The position numbers and the translations under genes were made by a program. Below are positions 63,222-64,000 of a stretch of 64,000 nt of DNA, piece after piece. The notes under the pieces were generated by a model. That model searched no databases. It saw only the letters and a program-made list of their open reading frames with translations, and had not been told where the DNA came from. The DNA is from Buttiauxella gaviniae ATCC 51604 (lineage in GTDB: Bacteria; Pseudomonadota; Gammaproteobacteria; Enterobacterales; Enterobacteriaceae), in the NCBI RefSeq assembly GCF_001654835.1, contig NZ_LXEP01000029.1, positions 1 to 64,000 of the forward strand. The letters are read 5' to 3'. Position 1 is the stretch's first letter. Each line of letters opens with the position of its first letter.

Positions 63222-64000
63222 TTAGAATTGATAAACAATACCGATGGCAACAACATCATCACTATTCAAATTTAATGCATTGTCATCACTGAGTTGGTTA
63301 ATTTTGTAATCAACATAAGTAGACATGTTTTTGTTAAAGTAATAAGTAGCCGCGACATCGATATATTTCACCAGATCGGCATCGCCGACCCCTTCAATAT
63401 CCTTGGCTTTTGACTGGACATAACCCAGTGATGGGCGAAGACCAAAGTCAAATTGATACTGTGCAATAACCTCGAATGCCTGGTTTTTATTCGCAAAGCC
63501 GTTAATGCTACTATTTATTCCATTAATTGATGCTGTACCAGAAATTGGCGTCATATTACGTGTCTCGGCATACATTGCAGCCAGATACACTTTATTCGCG
63601 TCATATTTAACGCCGGTAGTCCAGGCTTCGGCATTGTCACCCTTGCCGTAAGCCTGGTTTTTCTGTGCCAAAGTACGGTTGGAGTTGGCGTAACCAGCAC
63701 CAACTGTCAGGCCAGTATCACCAATGTCATAAGATAGTGAAGTACCAAAACCGTCACCGTTTTGTTTACTGGTTGCACGGCCATCGTTCTCGTTTTTCCC
63801 TTGATATTGCAGGGAAAGTTTCAGGCCATCAACCAGACCAAAGAAGGTGTTATTGCGGTAGGTCGCAACACCATTAGCACGGCCAGTCATAAAGTTATCG
63901 GTTTTGGTGTAAGAATCATCACCAAACTCTGGCATCATATCGGTGTAGGAAGCGATGTTGTACAACACGCCGTAGTTACGACCATAATCAAATGAACCAA
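63222..64000 (-). CDS. phoE: Outer-membrane porin PhoE (partial, 5' end beyond window)
   Basis: The C-terminal ~259 residues of a trimeric beta-barrel general porin; the reading frame is open to the window edge ([10 protein letters not shown] visible at the border), so the signal peptide, first strands and promoter are missing. The eyelet-side motif [31 protein letters not shown] and the terminal Phe (VGIVYQF-type GIVYQF) are porin hallmarks. PhoE is favoured over OmpC/OmpF by synteny with crl and by the [12 protein letters not shown] loop. Contains an extra [11 protein letters not shown] insertion in an external loop compared with E. coli. Confidence 0.9.
   Translation of the reverse strand, partial: GSFDYGRNYGVLYNIASYTDMMPEFGDDSYTKTDNFMTGRANGVATYRNNTFFGLVDGLKLSLQYQGKNENDGRATSKQNGDGFGTSLSYDIGDTGLTVGAGYANSNRTLAQKNQAYGKGDNAEAWTTGVKYDANKVYLAAMYAETRNMTPISGTASINGINSSINGFANKNQAFEVIAQYQFDFGLRPSLGYVQSKAKDIEGVGDADLVKYIDVAATYYFNKNMSTYVDYKINQLSDDNALNLNSDDVVAIGIVYQF

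Overview
The window is a chromosomal segment of a member of the Enterobacteriaceae. Its backbone follows the gene order of the E. coli K-12 5-6 minute region: dkgB-yafC-yafD-yafE-mltD-gloB-yafS-rnhA-dnaQ-tRNA-Asp (aspV), then yafV-fadE-gmhA-yafJ-yafK, then dinB, pepD-gpt-frsA-crl-phoE. Protein lengths and start sites match their E. coli counterparts closely. Base composition is balanced rather than GC-rich, and an nqr operon and a Klebsiella-type hpx purine-catabolism cluster are present, so this is not E. coli. I cannot fix the genus from the sequence alone.

Layout. (1) 1-9460: conserved backbone with an added MFS exporter beside yafC, ending in tRNA-Asp and its terminator. (2) 9461-35660: a large island after the tRNA carrying a complete type VI secretion system (T6SS). 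Fifteen genes on the minus strand run tssB-C-E-F-G-tagH-J-K-L-H-tagO-A-M-vasL-hcp, the order of the Vibrio cholerae cluster but without its sigma54 activator VasH. On the plus strand to the right lie a second hcp, vgrG, a HEAT-like protein, a 73-residue VgrG-tail-like protein and a truncated DUF2169 adaptor gene. At the tRNA end are two AT-rich plus-strand genes, a DUF4225-like protein and a small multi-span membrane protein, that look like an effector-immunity pair. (3) 35660-45758: an allantoin/ureidoglycine/oxamate pathway (hpxA, hpxB; hpxWXYZ; an RpiR regulator; hpxJ, hpxK, uraH). HpxK carries a fused OHCU decarboxylase domain. Near-consensus sigma54 promoters and an NtrC-type site sit in front of its operons, implying nitrogen control. 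(4) 45755-51403: backbone again (yafV, fadE with a FadR operator, gmhA, yafJ, yafK). (5) 51404-57967: nqrABCDEF-nqrM, the Na+-pumping NADH:quinone oxidoreductase, with a structured leader and without an adjacent apbE. (6) 58035-64000: dinB with a LexA box, pepD, gpt, frsA, crl, and a phoE gene cut by the window end.

How it works together: the T6SS operon supplies sheath, baseplate, membrane complex and ClpV, and the hcp-vgrG module supplies tube and spike. No PAAR protein is visible, and the DUF2169 adaptor is broken, so the spike-cargo module looks decayed at its right edge. The hpx cluster handles uric-acid breakdown products from HIU down to oxalate, with uricase and the permease presumably elsewhere. 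The items most worth a second look are the effector-immunity candidate, the VasH-less T6SS, the detached VgrG-tail protein, the HpxK-OHCU fusion with its sigma54 wiring, and the nqr leader.
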